From: an uncultured Lachnospiraceae bacterium
GTDB lineage: Bacteria; Bacillota; Clostridia; Lachnospirales; Lachnospiraceae
Direction of reading: 5' to 3'
DNA length: 64,000 nt
Assembly (NCBI GenBank): GCA_947245585.1
Contig: CAMXPV010000006.1
Coordinates: 40,607 to 104,606 of the forward strand
A program made the translations under genes and the position numbers. Positions within the stretch are counted from its first letter, which is position 1. Every line of letters begins with the position of its first letter. Under the pieces are notes generated by a model. The model was not told where the DNA came from. It saw only the letters and a list, made by a program, of their open reading frames with translations, and made no database searches. This document shows, piece by piece, positions 54,968-63,825 of the stretch.

Positions 54968-56650
54968 TCAAGAGTTTGTAAACAACATCATATCCCGCAT
55001 CGCTGACCAGATATGATTCTGTGACACACGGTCATAGTAAATAAGCAGCTTGTCCCCGACCTGTCCAACCAGAATTACAAAAACAGAGATGCCGCTGATC
55101 CATCGGTACAGCTTACGCTCCGACTTCCATGCCCTTCCAAGGATCATGGCCATAAACAGCATACCCAGAAAATAAAACGGCATCGCAAACCGCGACAAGG
55201 CCCATTTATACCCATTCAAGGAAATAAGGAAGGCGATCGGATACCCAACTGCCATAACCCCAAACCCACTCAGCGCCCAATAGGAAAGTTCCCGATCATC
55301 CCGTTTCCAATAGGCAAAAAGCATCATGCCCAAAACGCCAAGTAACGGCCAGAAAATAATCCGTATACTGTCCCACCACAAAGTAGCCAGACTGTGAAAC
55401 AACATGTACCACGTGCCCTCATGCAGCGCGTCCACCGCATAATCCATTGTAGTCTGCATATAGCCCCATCCAAGTCCCCACAATTGATCCGGGCCTTTCG
55501 TCAACTGATAATTCATAACCGGAGCAAGAACAATCCCCTGATTTGACTGGCCTTCATCTGCTCCCTCTTCCACTGTCATAACACCTTCTACGGGAATCTC
55601 ATCAACAAGCCCGGCGGGAGTCAGCATTCCGCCCTCCAAAATGCCTATGAGACAGGCCGCAGCCACGGCGCACGCCAATTTAGCACACTTTACTGCATTG
55701 GTGCGTTCCCTCCTGACAAGCAGGAAGACAAGCAGAAGGAATCCTGTCCCCAACAGAATACAAATATTATGAGGCGCGCTCATGGCCCAGTAAATGACAC
55801 AGCAGACCGTTAAAAAATAATGAGAGAAAGTCAATTTACTCCCGCCCTCTTTTTTCAGCATGTGTCCCATCGTCTCCAGAAAAACCATAAAAGTCGCCAC
55901 ACCGACAACCGAATCTGTATATCCGTTGAATAAAAGCGGATAGTCACTGTCCACAACCCGAACGGGAGCCAATGTCAGGGACACGCTTCCCATATCAACC
56001 ACACAGACAAGTAATATGCTGAGACCGGCCGAAAAAAATCGTCGAAAGACACCGTAGAGAAGCAGGCACAAAAAAACACCGCTGAGCGACAGCCAAAGCA
56101 CCAGTGCAAAGCAGAGATTGTCTCTGCCAAACATACTGCTGAAACTTGCCAACAGGGACTGTCCATACGACTGATTCAACACGGGAATCCGATCCTGTGC
56201 AACAAAATAGGAGGCAATACCCGCATACCTTTGGGACCCGATCGTACCGATACTGGTATACACATGCAGGCCCTTACTAAAAACACAAAGGCGGTAGAGC
56301 AGGGCATGGAAGGTAAAAACCACCCAGAGACCGGCCACCTTAATTGGCAGCTTCTTCCACTTTACATCCCGCAAGACATGTCCTCTAAAAAGGCATAGAA
56401 CAAAAAAAACGATTCCCACAATCAGAAGCGACCAAAAAGCTATTTTAAAAGAAGGAATTATCATCGCAAGTGTTCTCAGTACAGACAAATAAACCGCCAT
56501 ACCTATAAAATAAGACCCTGCCAGTACATAGTATTCATTCTGATTATCCAATCCGATTTGAGCAAGCGCCATTTTGCCAATCAAACAGAAGAGTATGGCA
56601 AAACCCAAAACGATCAAAACGCTGCTGATCACAGATAGTATCGCTCCCAC
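54968..56650 (-). CDS. Large polytopic membrane protein of unknown function
   Basis: 560 residues from a GTG start at 56,648-56,650 behind GGGAGG; earlier in-frame codons back to 56,728 are rejected because they run into the promoter and lack a ribosome site. About thirteen membrane helices are predicted, with an outside loop rich in acidic residues (VEGVMTVEEGADEGQSNQG). Segment YPLLFNGYTDSVVGVATF and NGYKWALSRFAMPFYFLG are distinctive, but I recognise no family. Placement beside the DUF6056-like protein suggests a glycan assembly or GT-C role. A candidate promoter lies 67 bases upstream of the start. Confidence 0.72.
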   Translation of the reverse strand: MGAILSVISSVLIVLGFAILFCLIGKMALAQIGLDNQNEYYVLAGSYFIGMAVYLSVLRTLAMIIPSFKIAFWSLLIVGIVFFVLCLFRGHVLRDVKWKKLPIKVAGLWVVFTFHALLYRLCVFSKGLHVYTSIGTIGSQRYAGIASYFVAQDRIPVLNQSYGQSLLASFSSMFGRDNLCFALVLWLSLSGVFLCLLLYGVFRRFFSAGLSILLVCVVDMGSVSLTLAPVRVVDSDYPLLFNGYTDSVVGVATFMVFLETMGHMLKKEGGSKLTFSHYFLTVCCVIYWAMSAPHNICILLGTGFLLLVFLLVRRERTNAVKCAKLACAVAAACLIGILEGGMLTPAGLVDEIPVEGVMTVEEGADEGQSNQGIVLAPVMNYQLTKGPDQLWGLGWGYMQTTMDYAVDALHEGTWYMLFHSLATLWWDSIRIIFWPLLGVLGMMLFAYWKRDDRELSYWALSGFGVMAVGYPIAFLISLNGYKWALSRFAMPFYFLGMLFMAMILGRAWKSERKLYRWISGISVFVILVGQVGDKLLIYYDRVSQNHIWSAMRDMMLFTNS

Positions 56651-56716
56651 ACAATTCCTCCCTAGGTCAGATTCTCTAAGCCCGCAGTGCCCGCACTGCT
56701 CATTGCTGTCACGTAA

Positions 56717-56745
56717 AGTATACCACACCGCTCATTTGATGTCCA
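56717..56745 (-). promoter_or_regulatory. Candidate sigma-A promoter with extended -10
   Basis: Read on the minus strand, TGGACA (56,740-56,745) and TATACT (56,717-56,722) are separated by exactly 17 bases; each has one mismatch to consensus. The -10 is preceded by TGG, the extended -10 signature. It lies in the 129-base gap between 56,780 and the 56,650 GTG, about 67 bases upstream of that start. It is the best promoter match in the window and suggests an internal transcription start for downstream genes. Confidence 0.6.
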
Positions 56746-56779
56746 CAAACGAGGGGCCGTCACCGTAGGCGCCGCTGTC

Positions 56780-58267
56780 TCACTGGGCCCGTCTCACAGA
56801 CTTTTTCCCGTAATACGCCGCAATCCCTCTGTTTACCCATCCGTCCGGATCGGCATCAAAGTAAAAGCACTCAAAGTCCTCGATATAGTCCGGCATCTCC
56901 AACACCACATCCTCCTCCGGACAGGATTCCAGATACTCATAGATTTCGACGCACTTTCCGTAATATTCCCGATAGCTTCCGTTGTGCACAGAGCGCGCCA
57001 CCCTGTATATAGGCTGCTCCTCAACAGACAGAGGACTTACAATCAAAGCGGCCAGACAGATATAGAGCAGCACCGCTACATTTTTTCCGTCCGCAGGCAG
57101 TCCGCAGAGCCTGTGAAAACAGATTCCCACAAACAGCGCCAAATTCAGCAAAGAGATTACAAGGGCCGTGTCAATAATAAAATAACATCTGTTTGGAACA
57201 TAGTAATCCCCGTAGCCCAAGGCTACCGGAAAGTATGCCACCATACCCGCCGCCAGAGCAAACACCGTAACCGCGCCGTACTCCCGCAGGGCAATCCTGC
57301 ATTTTCCCGCCAGATACAATCCTGCCGCGACCATCAGAAGAAATACCAATCCCAACATTGTCTCCTTGAAGAGTCTGCCCGTTTCCTCCACAAACATGCG
57401 CACGGTATATACAAGCGCCTGACCAAAATGCAGCCCTGCTCCCGCCGTCCCGTCATGTCTGGCAAAATTGCCGGGCGCGACCACATTGGCCAATGCGCCG
57501 GCCACCCCCGCCGCAAAAACCGATACGTTGTGCACAGATAGCTTACGGGAGATCATAAAAAAAACTGCCGTCAACAACAGCGCCGTATAACAGCCAACCC
57601 CCGCCACCGCAAGGGAACCGCCGGAGGACAGAAAAAACAGAATCGCCGCAGCCACCGTATACCCCATTTTCCTCCGGGGTTTTACCTCCCCCTTATTAAT
57701 AAGAAGAAAGAGGCTCAAAGCCACAAGCAGCACAGAGAAAGGCATACTGTAAGCAACCGCTCCGGAATACCAGAACCAGATCTCCGCATAGACATCCGCA
57801 TTGGCTATCGTCACAACAAAAACTGTTAAAATCAAAAGCCGCAGAAATGTAAGCCCTTTCTCTTCCAAAACAAATTGACCCTGCAAACGCTCTGCGTCCG
57901 GTTGAAAAAAAGAAAGTCCCACCCACAACAGCATAAGAAGCGCTCCAAAGAAGAACAGCACGTTTCCCACCATCACCGCGCGCAGTTGAGGCAGACCAAA
58001 ATTGTTGATCGGGGAGAGAAAAGCCTGTAGAAACATGGCAAAAAAAGTACCCTGCCAATCTAGGTACAGATCTTTCACATATAGAAGAGAGGCCCCAAAA
58101 TATTTCGGCAGGGAGACATGAAACGCGCCCACCCTCACGCCGTGGGTAAAATCATCCCCGCTGAGTACCGTGTAGCCCGCACCCACCGCAGTCACACCAA
58201 TGATGGCCGCAATTATAATCACACACGTTATTGAAATAAGGATTTTTATCCACTTTTTATCTCCCAC
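56780..58267 (-). CDS. Polytopic membrane protein, DUF6056-like
   Basis: 495 residues with about twelve membrane helices and an N-terminal outside loop TVLSGDDFTHGVRV followed by LDWQGTFFAMFL. The motif pair is the same as in the 41,106 protein, and VVAPGNFARHDG matches its LAPGNGKRG segment, so the two are paralogues. The C-terminal soluble tail (DFECFYFDADPDGWVN) is probably outside. The initiation codon is GTG at 58,265-58,267 behind GGGAG and AGGACT. It follows directly after the DltB-like MBOAT gene and may use the same acylated substrate, but that is a guess. Confidence 0.77.
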   Translation of the reverse strand: MGDKKWIKILISITCVIIIAAIIGVTAVGAGYTVLSGDDFTHGVRVGAFHVSLPKYFGASLLYVKDLYLDWQGTFFAMFLQAFLSPINNFGLPQLRAVMVGNVLFFFGALLMLLWVGLSFFQPDAERLQGQFVLEEKGLTFLRLLILTVFVVTIANADVYAEIWFWYSGAVAYSMPFSVLLVALSLFLLINKGEVKPRRKMGYTVAAAILFFLSSGGSLAVAGVGCYTALLLTAVFFMISRKLSVHNVSVFAAGVAGALANVVAPGNFARHDGTAGAGLHFGQALVYTVRMFVEETGRLFKETMLGLVFLLMVAAGLYLAGKCRIALREYGAVTVFALAAGMVAYFPVALGYGDYYVPNRCYFIIDTALVISLLNLALFVGICFHRLCGLPADGKNVAVLLYICLAALIVSPLSVEEQPIYRVARSVHNGSYREYYGKCVEIYEYLESCPEEDVVLEMPDYIEDFECFYFDADPDGWVNRGIAAYYGKKSVRRAQ

Positions 58268-58290
58268 AGTCCTGGTTCTCCCTATATAGT

Positions 58291-59871
58291 TTAAAAGCTT
58301 TGATACAAAAACGCCGCCGTGTCATAACTTCCGCCATAGATTCCCGTAATCAGCAAAATCAGCGCCACGCCGTAATAGCATCCCCATCTGAGGGGCATTG
58401 GACAGGATGCCAACGCACGGCGCACATCCTTTCCGCGCTCTTCCAACACCGAAACGGCAAGCCATAGCAGACAGACCCCAAACAAAAGCAGAAAACCGTA
58501 CAGGCTCAGTCCGTAGTCTGTCACCGTAAGGATTCCCTCGCCCAGACGAAAATCCAGTAAAAGCGCCCGATAGACTGCCCCCGCCTGCACAAGCGTTTCA
58601 GAGCGGATCAGCACATCCGCCAAAAACACGATCACCCACGTTCTGGCCATGCAAAACAGGGCAAATAGCTTTCCTTCTTTTATATGAAGTTTCTCTTTCC
58701 ACTGCCCGTACTGTGGCTCCAACACCAACGACACGCACATGATCACTCCGTAGTAGAGCCCCCACAAAAGGTAACTCACGGTTCTGCCGTGCCATGCGCC
58801 CGTCAACAGCCAGACAAGCATGGTGCCTACGATTCCCGTCACATGCTTTCCTAGCTTCGGCCATCTCTTCTTCGCGTTTTTCCCGATTTTCCTGCCGGCC
58901 CCGGACATGACAAAGGAAAACATTACATAATCCTTAAACCAAGTCCCCAATGTGATATGCCATCTGCGCCAAAATTCAGCCACCGACCTGGAAAAATAGG
59001 GCCGCCTGAAATTTTCCGGAAGCATAATGTCGAAGGTTTCGCTGACACCCAGTGCCATGTCCATATAACCTGAAAAATCCGCATAGAGCTGCAGCATATA
59101 GAGAACCACCGCCACCGCATAAATGCTGCCCGGCGCTGCCGTCTCGCCGCCGTCAAATACATTCCCCACAAAGAGATTGATCCGGTCCGCAATCACCAGT
59201 TTCTTAAACGCGCCCCAAACAAACCGCTGCACCCCGAAAAACATCCGTTCATACGTAAAGACATGAGGTCTTTCCAATTCGCCCTGCAGTTTGGCATAGC
59301 GATTAAAGGGCCCCTGCGTAATCGCGGGAAAATACGAAAGAAACAACAAAAGCTGCAGGAAATTTTTCTGCGCCTCACACTGCTCCCGTCCCACGTCCAC
59401 CACATAACCAATAGCCGTCAGCGTATAAAAGGAAATGCCAAGCGGCATCACCACCCGGGAGAAGAAAGCGTCCATTCCAAGCGTTGTCAAACCTGCTTCC
59501 TGCAAAAACGGCCAAACCGCAACCGTATATTTTGTGAAGAGCAAAATTCCCAGACTACATACAAAATAAAGGATTTGAACACGTTTTCTGCGTCTCTCAA
59601 ATCCCTGTTTCACCATCTTTTTTTTCTCTTTCTCCGCACACTCCGAAAGGGCCCGTCCTTGTGCCGCGAGACTCTGCTGCAGATAGATGCCGCAGGCGTA
59701 AGCTCCCGCTCCCGTAAACAACAGGCCCAACGGAACCCCGCCCATGCCTATCACATAGAACACCGCGCTTGCCACAGCCAAAATAATCCACTGCCGTTTT
59801 ACCGGCACCAGATAGTAGAGGGCGAAGGAAATGATCCACAGTATCACAAAGCCACTTGATATCAGCTGCAT
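58291..59871 (-). CDS. MBOAT acyltransferase, DltB-like
   Basis: 526-residue polytopic membrane protein with the two MBOAT histidines: EFWRRWHITLGTWFKDY (His305) and LTGAWHG (His361). MPLGISFYTLTAIGYVVDV and FPAITQGPFNRY complete the family pattern. A DltB-type protein takes an acyl group from a carrier protein and moves it through the membrane. A carrier protein gene lies just upstream (22-base gap), followed by formyltransferase and adenylation genes, so this is inferred to be the transfer step of that module. The ATG follows GGAGGATGCC. About 500 residues is longer than DltB (about 400), nearer to AlgI. Confidence 0.93.
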   Translation of the reverse strand: MQLISSGFVILWIISFALYYLVPVKRQWIILAVASAVFYVIGMGGVPLGLLFTGAGAYACGIYLQQSLAAQGRALSECAEKEKKKMVKQGFERRRKRVQILYFVCSLGILLFTKYTVAVWPFLQEAGLTTLGMDAFFSRVVMPLGISFYTLTAIGYVVDVGREQCEAQKNFLQLLLFLSYFPAITQGPFNRYAKLQGELERPHVFTYERMFFGVQRFVWGAFKKLVIADRINLFVGNVFDGGETAAPGSIYAVAVVLYMLQLYADFSGYMDMALGVSETFDIMLPENFRRPYFSRSVAEFWRRWHITLGTWFKDYVMFSFVMSGAGRKIGKNAKKRWPKLGKHVTGIVGTMLVWLLTGAWHGRTVSYLLWGLYYGVIMCVSLVLEPQYGQWKEKLHIKEGKLFALFCMARTWVIVFLADVLIRSETLVQAGAVYRALLLDFRLGEGILTVTDYGLSLYGFLLLFGVCLLWLAVSVLEERGKDVRRALASCPMPLRWGCYYGVALILLITGIYGGSYDTAAFLYQSF

Positions 59872-59893
59872 GGCATCCTCCGTTCGGCTCCTC

Positions 59894-60127
59894 TTACGCC
59901 TCTTCTAACAAGCGTCTTACCAACTCCATAATCGCTTCCTTATTTCTAAAATTGTCCGCCACCACATACTTAGCGTCAATCTCGATATCAAAAACATCCT
60001 CTAGCTCGCTCACGATGTTAATCACGGTGAAGGAATCGATCACGCCCTCCTCCATCATGTTTTCGCCCACATAATCAAGGGCTTCCTCACAGTATTCTTC
60101 CAGAATTTCCAGTACTTTTTCTTCCAT
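59894..60127 (-). CDS. Acyl carrier protein, DltC-like
   Basis: 77 residues, the DltC/ACP size. The phosphopantetheine site is EEGVIDSFTVINI, with Ser32 in the D-S-F context as in DltC (GLLDSF). FDIEIDAKYV follows. The correct start is the ATG at 60,125-60,127, with GGAGG seven bases before; an earlier codon at 60,166 is rejected. The protein would carry an aminoacyl or formyl-aminoacyl group on its arm in the cytoplasm, loaded by the adenylation enzyme (61,068) and passed to the MBOAT (58,291). A phosphopantetheinyl transferase must be encoded elsewhere. Confidence 0.88.
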   Translation of the reverse strand: MEEKVLEILEEYCEEALDYVGENMMEEGVIDSFTVINIVSELEDVFDIEIDAKYVVADNFRNKEAIMELVRRLLEEA

Positions 60128-60183
60128 TATGATCCTCCGTTCTCCTACTCGCAAAATCGCGCTCATGCGCTCTTTGTCCGACT

Positions 60184-61041
60184 TTATCGGCTTTTATATT
60201 TTATCTTAAGCAAATTTCCGTCCGCAAGCGGCAGATAAAGCATCCCCGCCTCTTCTTTTTTCTTCTCCGGCGAAACCTTCCGGTAACGCAGAACTTCCGC
60301 CCGCACTCCCTCTACCAATGTCTGTAACGGCGGGAAGACACCGGTCTTTCCATAGTCCACACTGCGAAGCAGGCGATAAATTTTCTCCGCATCCTCCGCA
60401 AGATCCAAAAAGCCCTCCCCCGGCACTTCCGTAGAACGATACATTCTCCGTCCCGGCGGAAATATTTGCGGCTTCGCCTCCGCTTTTTCCGAAAGAACTG
60501 TGTCAAAGCACTCTTTAAAGCCCTCACAGGCCAGATCCATCAACCGCTCCGTCAGTTCATAGGCTTTTGTGTCCGGTCCGATTTCACAGGTTTTTTGTAT
60601 GATGATACTTCCCTCATCCACACCCGTCGTCACATAGTGCCATGTGATGCCCGTCTGCTCTTCTCCCTTGTAAATTACCCAACTGGGCGCATTTCTTCCG
60701 GGATAATCCGGCAGGAGGGCATTGTGAAAATTGATTATCGTATTATTTTCCCGCTCCACAAGAAAAGCGGGGAAAAGATAGTTGTTGCTAGCGGAAATAA
60801 TCAGGGTTTTCTCCCGGATTCCCTCTAAATAAGCGCCAAGTTCCCGCTTATCCGGCATAGAAGAAAAGGGAATTTCCCTCTCTTCGCAGATCTGTCTGGT
60901 CACGCTCAAGGCATGAATCTCATGCTCGATAAATTCCAACCGGTATCCGTAATCCGCCTGCCTGTCCGCCGTATATTTTAATATCTCTCCGGCCGCCTTG
61001 CCGTAACCAATGACTATTACTCTGCAAAAATCCGTCTCCAT
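60184..61041 (-). CDS. Formyltransferase-fold enzyme, probably formylating carrier-bound amino acid or sugar
   Basis: 285 residues with the N10-formyl-THF transferase catalytic triad: IINFHNALLPDYPGRN gives Asn104 and His106, and TTGVDEGSIIIQ gives Asp142. SWVIYKGEEQTGITWH follows in the typical order. The N-terminus IVIGYGKAAGEIL is Rossmann-like. Methionyl-tRNA formyltransferase is longer (about 310) and has a tRNA-binding C-terminus with a different sequence. Here the gene lies between the adenylation enzyme and the carrier protein, so formylation of the loaded amino acid (as in NRPS F-A-PCP initiation modules) is inferred. Sugar formylation (VioF/ArnA-like) is the alternative. RBS GGAGCCTC. 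Confidence 0.87.
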   Translation of the reverse strand: METDFCRVIVIGYGKAAGEILKYTADRQADYGYRLEFIEHEIHALSVTRQICEEREIPFSSMPDKRELGAYLEGIREKTLIISASNNYLFPAFLVERENNTIINFHNALLPDYPGRNAPSWVIYKGEEQTGITWHYVTTGVDEGSIIIQKTCEIGPDTKAYELTERLMDLACEGFKECFDTVLSEKAEAKPQIFPPGRRMYRSTEVPGEGFLDLAEDAEKIYRLLRSVDYGKTGVFPPLQTLVEGVRAEVLRYRKVSPEKKKEEAGMLYLPLADGNLLKIKYKSR

Positions 61042-61067
61042 GAGGCTCCATTCTATAGCAAATGTTA

Positions 61068-62633
61068 TTATATGTATTCCTTCAACTTTACCCGGTCAAT
61101 CTTTCCATTTGCATTGATGGGCATCTTCTCCACCCTGATCAGCTTGTTCGGCAGCATATACTCCGGCACCAAACGGGAAATCTTCTCATTGATATAGGCT
61201 TTCTCCAGTTCCTCCTCGATAAAAAGCACAATCTTCTGCCGCTTTTCATCATAGAGACAGCAGCAAAGGGAAACCTCCTCCAAAGAGGACACCGCCGTTT
61301 CAATCTCTCCGAGTTCAATCCTGTGTCCCATATGCTTGATCTGGAAATCCTTCCTGGAAAGATAAAGGATCTCCCCACGCTCATTATATTTCACAATATC
61401 TCCCGTCCGATAGATCAACTCCGGCACCGCCTGATTCAGCGGATTCTGCACAAAGGCCTCCCTCGTCTTTTCCGGGTTTTTATAATAGCCCATGGACAAA
61501 GATGTGCCCCTGACACAGAGCTCTCCGGACTCCTCCCCCGTCACCGGCTCGTCCTTCTCGTTTAGCACCAAAATATCCGTATTCGGCATTGGGAAGCCGA
61601 TGGGCAGCGGTTCCTCGTCCGAAAATTCGCGGTCAACAATATAATAAGTACAGGCATCGGTGATCTCCGTGGGACCGTAGAGATTTGCATACTGCACATT
61701 TGGCAGAAATTTACGCCACACGTTTAGCTGCTTGTTCGGCATCACCTCGCCGCAGAACAACACCCGCCGTAGAGTATCCGACAAATCTACATTCCGAAAC
61801 GCCTTCAACTTCGCTACCACAATCAGCGCCGACGGCACCCAGAAAATGGTATTAATCTTCTTTTCCTTTAAATACTCCAACAAAGGAACCGGTTGGGCGA
61901 ACAGATTTTTCGGTATAATATAGGTAGTTGCGCCCGTTTTCAGGGTACTGTAAATATCTAAAATCGAATTGTCAAAATAGAAAGGCGCCTGATTTCCAAA
62001 ACTGTCCTTCTCCGAAATCTCAAAAGTTTCCGTCACCCAGTCGATATAGTCAATCACAGCCCGGTGATTGATCGTCACGCCCTTTGGCACACCCGTGGAG
62101 CCCGATGTGAACAGCACATACAAAAGATCGGTGTCAACGCCGCGTCGTCTGGCCGCCTCCAATGCTGCCTCCCGCGCCGTCTCGTCGTCTCCATGGCCGC
62201 GCAAACCGTCTTTTCCCGCTTCCGCAGTTTGACCGCCGCCTGCCGATAATACATCCTCCAATAAAAGAAACTCGCCCCGATACTCATAGGCAGAAAAGAC
62301 TTCTCGTAAGTCCTTCGTGGTAATGACAACAGAAGGTTCCAGAACCTCCAGAATCTTATTGACCCGGCTCCCCGGCATGTCCACGTCGATAGGGGAGTAA
62401 AAATTACAGCTGTAAGCCGCCCCCATAAAAGAGACAAGCACGTCTACACCCTTTTCCAAAAAAATGGCAACGGGCTTTTTGAAAAGCCCCCTTGCCGTCA
62501 GTTCACAGGCAATATTCCTCGCTCTTTCACGAAGCTCGCGGAAAGTAACCGCCTTATTCTCATCCGCATAGGCTGTCTTATCCGGAAAACGCGCCGCCGT
62601 CTCGTCCAACCAGTAAGTAACGTTTGCTTTCAT
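61068..62633 (-). CDS. AMP-forming adenylation enzyme, DltA-like amino acid carrier ligase
   Basis: 521 residues with all core adenylation motifs: A3 FTSGSTGVPKG (175-185), A4 FDNS (220-223), LFCGEVMPN (292-300), A5 YGPTEI (319-324), A7 YRTGD (408-412), A8 around SRKDFQIK, and A10 NGKIDR with catalytic Lys511. Cys294 matches the Cys that helps DltA choose D-alanine in Bacillus cereus (family knowledge). Asp221 is the residue that pairs with the amino group in amino acid activators. A 25-residue Gly-rich insertion (about 131-156) is extra to DltA. The partner carrier protein is nearby. Substrate is probably D-alanine or another small amino acid, inferred. ATG follows GAGGATGAA. Confidence 0.9.
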   Translation of the reverse strand: MKANVTYWLDETAARFPDKTAYADENKAVTFRELRERARNIACELTARGLFKKPVAIFLEKGVDVLVSFMGAAYSCNFYSPIDVDMPGSRVNKILEVLEPSVVITTKDLREVFSAYEYRGEFLLLEDVLSAGGGQTAEAGKDGLRGHGDDETAREAALEAARRRGVDTDLLYVLFTSGSTGVPKGVTINHRAVIDYIDWVTETFEISEKDSFGNQAPFYFDNSILDIYSTLKTGATTYIIPKNLFAQPVPLLEYLKEKKINTIFWVPSALIVVAKLKAFRNVDLSDTLRRVLFCGEVMPNKQLNVWRKFLPNVQYANLYGPTEITDACTYYIVDREFSDEEPLPIGFPMPNTDILVLNEKDEPVTGEESGELCVRGTSLSMGYYKNPEKTREAFVQNPLNQAVPELIYRTGDIVKYNERGEILYLSRKDFQIKHMGHRIELGEIETAVSSLEEVSLCCCLYDEKRQKIVLFIEEELEKAYINEKISRLVPEYMLPNKLIRVEKMPINANGKIDRVKLKEYI

Positions 62634-62640
62634 TTCATCC

Positions 62641-63720
62641 TCATTTCGCCGAAATCACCGGATAATAGGTATCCGCTGTCTTCTCCGTTTTCACATGGTA
62701 CACATCATACAAATCTGACATCTCAAGGCCGCAGCCCGCCGGGTCATAGGAACCATAAAGAGCGATCCCCTTCTCCTGTGCCAGGTCTTTCACTCTTTCC
62801 TCCACTTCCAACGTGATCTGAAAAGCCTCCTCAGATTCTATGTAATTATACATCATGGGCGAATAGGGTGGCAAGTATAAAATGACCTCCACGCCGGCCT
62901 CCTGCAGATGGTCGATCAGCGCAGAAAACCGCCAGAAATGCTCTTCGTCAATCTCATGGTAATCCGTCATGCGGTAAACCACGTGCTCCTCCATGGCCTG
63001 CCTCGTCATCCCCTCCACCTCGGCGACATTTACCTCGCGCAACTCCCGTTGGTAGCTGACGCTCCCGTCCGCATGCTTAAGATAATCGTCGGTCTCCCAA
63101 TCGTCCGTATAGGAGACAGCAAACCGTTTTCTGTCGGGAAGCAGCGTCACATTGTAGCGGAAGTAATCAAGCGACAGGATTTTCCCCCAATCCCGGCCTG
63201 TCTCTTTGCTCGGATGCGCCAACTCCGGCGACAATTTTTCGTCTATAGTCAACGACATATAATTGGCATAACTTTTCAATTCCTTCCATTTTTCATTATC
63301 ATGACTCCTGTTAAAAAGGAACGCGTCCACACCGATCACCACGGTTTCCGGCAGCTTGTCCTGTTGGAACAAAATACCCGATACAGCCAGAAGATCGTAC
63401 AGAGTGGCTTCCGAGAGCCCCGCATTGTAAAAGGAATCCGTCCCGAACATGGTGTGGTCGAAGGTGTACACCCGGCTAGAACCGAGAACCATGACCTGCG
63501 GCGGCTCCTCCATCCCGCTGATGCGCGCCGCCAAAAGGTTTCTGTCATTGTAATCGGACTCCTCCAGTCCCTCCACGTTCTTCCCCGCCGCCATCTGCGC
63601 GGCAATTTCGTCGTAAGTGACGCGTAAGAGCGCGTAGGAATCCACATACCAGTTGACAAAGCCTATGAAAAGAAGGAGCGGCAGGAGAAAGAGCGCCGCT
63701 TTGAGCCATTTTTTCATCAT
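62641..63720 (-). CDS. SGNH/DltD-like membrane-anchored acyl acceptor protein
   Basis: 359 residues with an N-terminal membrane helix (about 6-24) and an outside SGNH domain. The Ser block is VMVLGSSRVYTF (GSS at 80-82), and DVYH (Asp339, His342) supplies the D-x-x-H block at the C-terminus. YNAGLSEATLYDLL and LYLPPYSPMMYN are further family-like segments. DltD-type proteins handle acyl groups moved by DltB-like MBOAT proteins to the final glycan. It is the first gene of the operon, eight bases before the DltA-like gene (62,633), in line with one functional set. RBS GAGGAACAG with two ATGs in a row. Confidence 0.82.
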   Translation of the reverse strand: MMKKWLKAALFLLPLLLFIGFVNWYVDSYALLRVTYDEIAAQMAAGKNVEGLEESDYNDRNLLAARISGMEEPPQVMVLGSSRVYTFDHTMFGTDSFYNAGLSEATLYDLLAVSGILFQQDKLPETVVIGVDAFLFNRSHDNEKWKELKSYANYMSLTIDEKLSPELAHPSKETGRDWGKILSLDYFRYNVTLLPDRKRFAVSYTDDWETDDYLKHADGSVSYQRELREVNVAEVEGMTRQAMEEHVVYRMTDYHEIDEEHFWRFSALIDHLQEAGVEVILYLPPYSPMMYNYIESEEAFQITLEVEERVKDLAQEKGIALYGSYDPAGCGLEMSDLYDVYHVKTEKTADTYYPVISAK

Positions 63721-63767
63721 CTGTTCCTCATAAATTTTGATTGCATTTTTTGCTCATTTGAAATTTA

Positions 63768-63804
63768 TATCCTGTTCATGATCTTATTCACCTTGAACAG
63801 GATA
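63768..63804 (-). repeat. 11-bp inverted repeat in leader
   Basis: TATCCTGTTCA at 63,768-63,778 pairs perfectly with TGAACAGGATA at 63,794-63,804; the loop is 15 bases. It lies between the candidate promoter and the first gene, so the RNA would form a stem in the leader. No T-run follows on either strand, so it is not a simple terminator. Role unknown: leader RNA element or protein-binding site. Confidence 0.6.
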
Positions 63805-63825
63805 CGGTTCGCCATGTGGCAATTA

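Noticed and set aside
54966..54971. Perfect TTGACA near the end of the 54,968 gene (minus strand)
   Set aside because: No acceptable -10 at 16-18 bases.
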